Below are positions 63,566-64,000 of a stretch of 64,000 nt of DNA, one piece after another. The DNA is from Saprospiraceae bacterium. Its GTDB lineage: Bacteria > Bacteroidota > Bacteroidia > Chitinophagales > Saprospiraceae. A program made the translations under genes and the position numbers. Each line of letters opens with the position of its first letter. Positions within the stretch are counted from its first letter, which is position 1. The stretch is taken from contig JAHDGJ010000017.1 in assembly GCA_020627705.1 (NCBI GenBank), positions 1-64,000 on the forward strand, written 5' to 3'. The notes beneath the pieces were generated by a model, which saw only the letters and a program-made list of their open reading frames with translations, made no database searches and was not told where the DNA came from.

Positions 63566-64000
63566 ATGTTGCTTGCTCAATTTCCTTTAAAATTGGTTGT
63601 CTTTCCGGAAGAGATTATTAATCTCCATATTTTCGAACCAAGGTATCGAGAACTTATCAAAGATTGCAAAGAGCAAAACATTCCTTTTGGAATACCTACC
63701 ATTTCAAAACAAGAGACACTCAGCTGGGGTACTAAAGTCGAGCTTATCGAAATCAGCAATTCTTACAGTGATGGCAAATTGGATATAAAATGTAAGGGAC
63801 TTGAGCCTTATACTATTGTGGAATATTACAGTCCGTTAGATAAAAAAATGTACGATGGAGCTGAGGTTACCATCCAACCCTTTGACAGCAATTTTGATCT
63901 GATGCTTAACAAAAAAATAATTGATTTGATCAATGAGCTGTACCATTTTATGAATATATCCAAAAACATCAATGAGGACGTGACTACTTTTGATCCCCTA
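63566..64000 (+). CDS. LON substrate-binding domain protein (3' end cut by window edge)
   Basis: The first 145 codons match the N-terminal substrate-binding domain of Lon-type proteins: FPLKLVVFPEEIINLHIFEPRYREL, then IPFGIPTISKQ and strand-rich text. The stand-alone form lacks the ATPase. Such proteins occur in Bacteroidota and their role is uncertain. The sequence is in frame to the last base of the window, so the true C-terminus is unknown. It starts 30 bases after the sppA stop codon. Confidence 0.85.
   Translation, partial: MLLAQFPLKLVVFPEEIINLHIFEPRYRELIKDCKEQNIPFGIPTISKQETLSWGTKVELIEISNSYSDGKLDIKCKGLEPYTIVEYYSPLDKKMYDGAEVTIQPFDSNFDLMLNKKIIDLINELYHFMNISKNINEDVTTFDPL

Overview
The window looks like a stretch of chromosome from an AT-rich member of the Bacteroidota, probably near the Saprospirales/Chitinophagales side, although sequence alone cannot fix the family. 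The signs are: two proteins with type IX secretion (T9SS) C-terminal sorting domains, many short lipobox leaders, SprB-like and FG-GAP/UnbV surface proteins, the bamD-rpoZ-coaBC-DUF4835 order, few Shine-Dalgarno sequences, and repeated TAnnTTTG -7 promoter elements. I see no phage, insertion sequence, CRISPR array or restriction system. Most of the window is core genome with small accessory islands.

Layout. 1-520: a tRNA-Ser/tRNA-Pro pair (minus) with its promoter. 520-9,400 (minus): a giant T9SS-secreted protein, an M28 peptidase lipoprotein, dnaA, and a split 5'-nucleotidase operon. 9,490-9,840: an A-type Fe-S carrier. 9,840-15,490 (minus): fabH, efp, accB, accC, an MsbA-like ABC exporter and a tiny sorting-domain protein. 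15,770-19,020 (plus): a thioredoxin-SPOR protein, acylphosphatase, and a carboxypeptidase-regulatory-domain protein. 19,020-24,510: saccharopine dehydrogenase-like protein, ftsK, and a TetR regulator with a hydrolase and two matching operators. 24,600-31,470 (plus): a seven-repeat FG-GAP/UnbV lipoprotein ending in seven histidines, lolA, two tandem GH3-family genes and two tandem small lipoproteins. 31,580-35,430 (plus): bamD, rpoZ, coaBC, DUF4835, purN. 35,620-40,650 (plus): a large sortilin-like propeller protein, an HEXXH protein and an esterase. 40,650-44,400: a PLP enzyme and a TPR histidine kinase, divergent from a NarL-type regulator across a hairpin-rich intergenic region. 44,400-47,700 (minus): glycosyltransferase, flippase-like membrane protein, glycosyltransferase. 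47,800-54,220: lipase, phosphoesterase, icd, ruvB, DUF3467, methyltransferase, PKD-like protein, PspC. 54,220-58,000 (minus): rsmE, SDR, VOC, lipoprotein, DUF4159. 58,110-64,000 (plus): rseP, hscB, a secreted protein, a cupin, sppA and a truncated LON-domain gene.

How the genes fit together. Envelope construction dominates: lipid initiation (fabH, accBC), lipid or polysaccharide export (MsbA-like), lipoprotein transport (lolA), outer-membrane assembly (bamD), membrane proteolysis (rseP, sppA) and probable glycolipid synthesis (two GT4 enzymes plus a flippase-like protein). DNA replication and partition are represented by dnaA, ruvB and ftsK. The points most worth a second look are the kinase/regulator intergenic region, with a possible small RNA or attenuated leader; the sorting-domain protein with almost no cargo; the TetR operator pair; and the HEXXH protein of unknown family.
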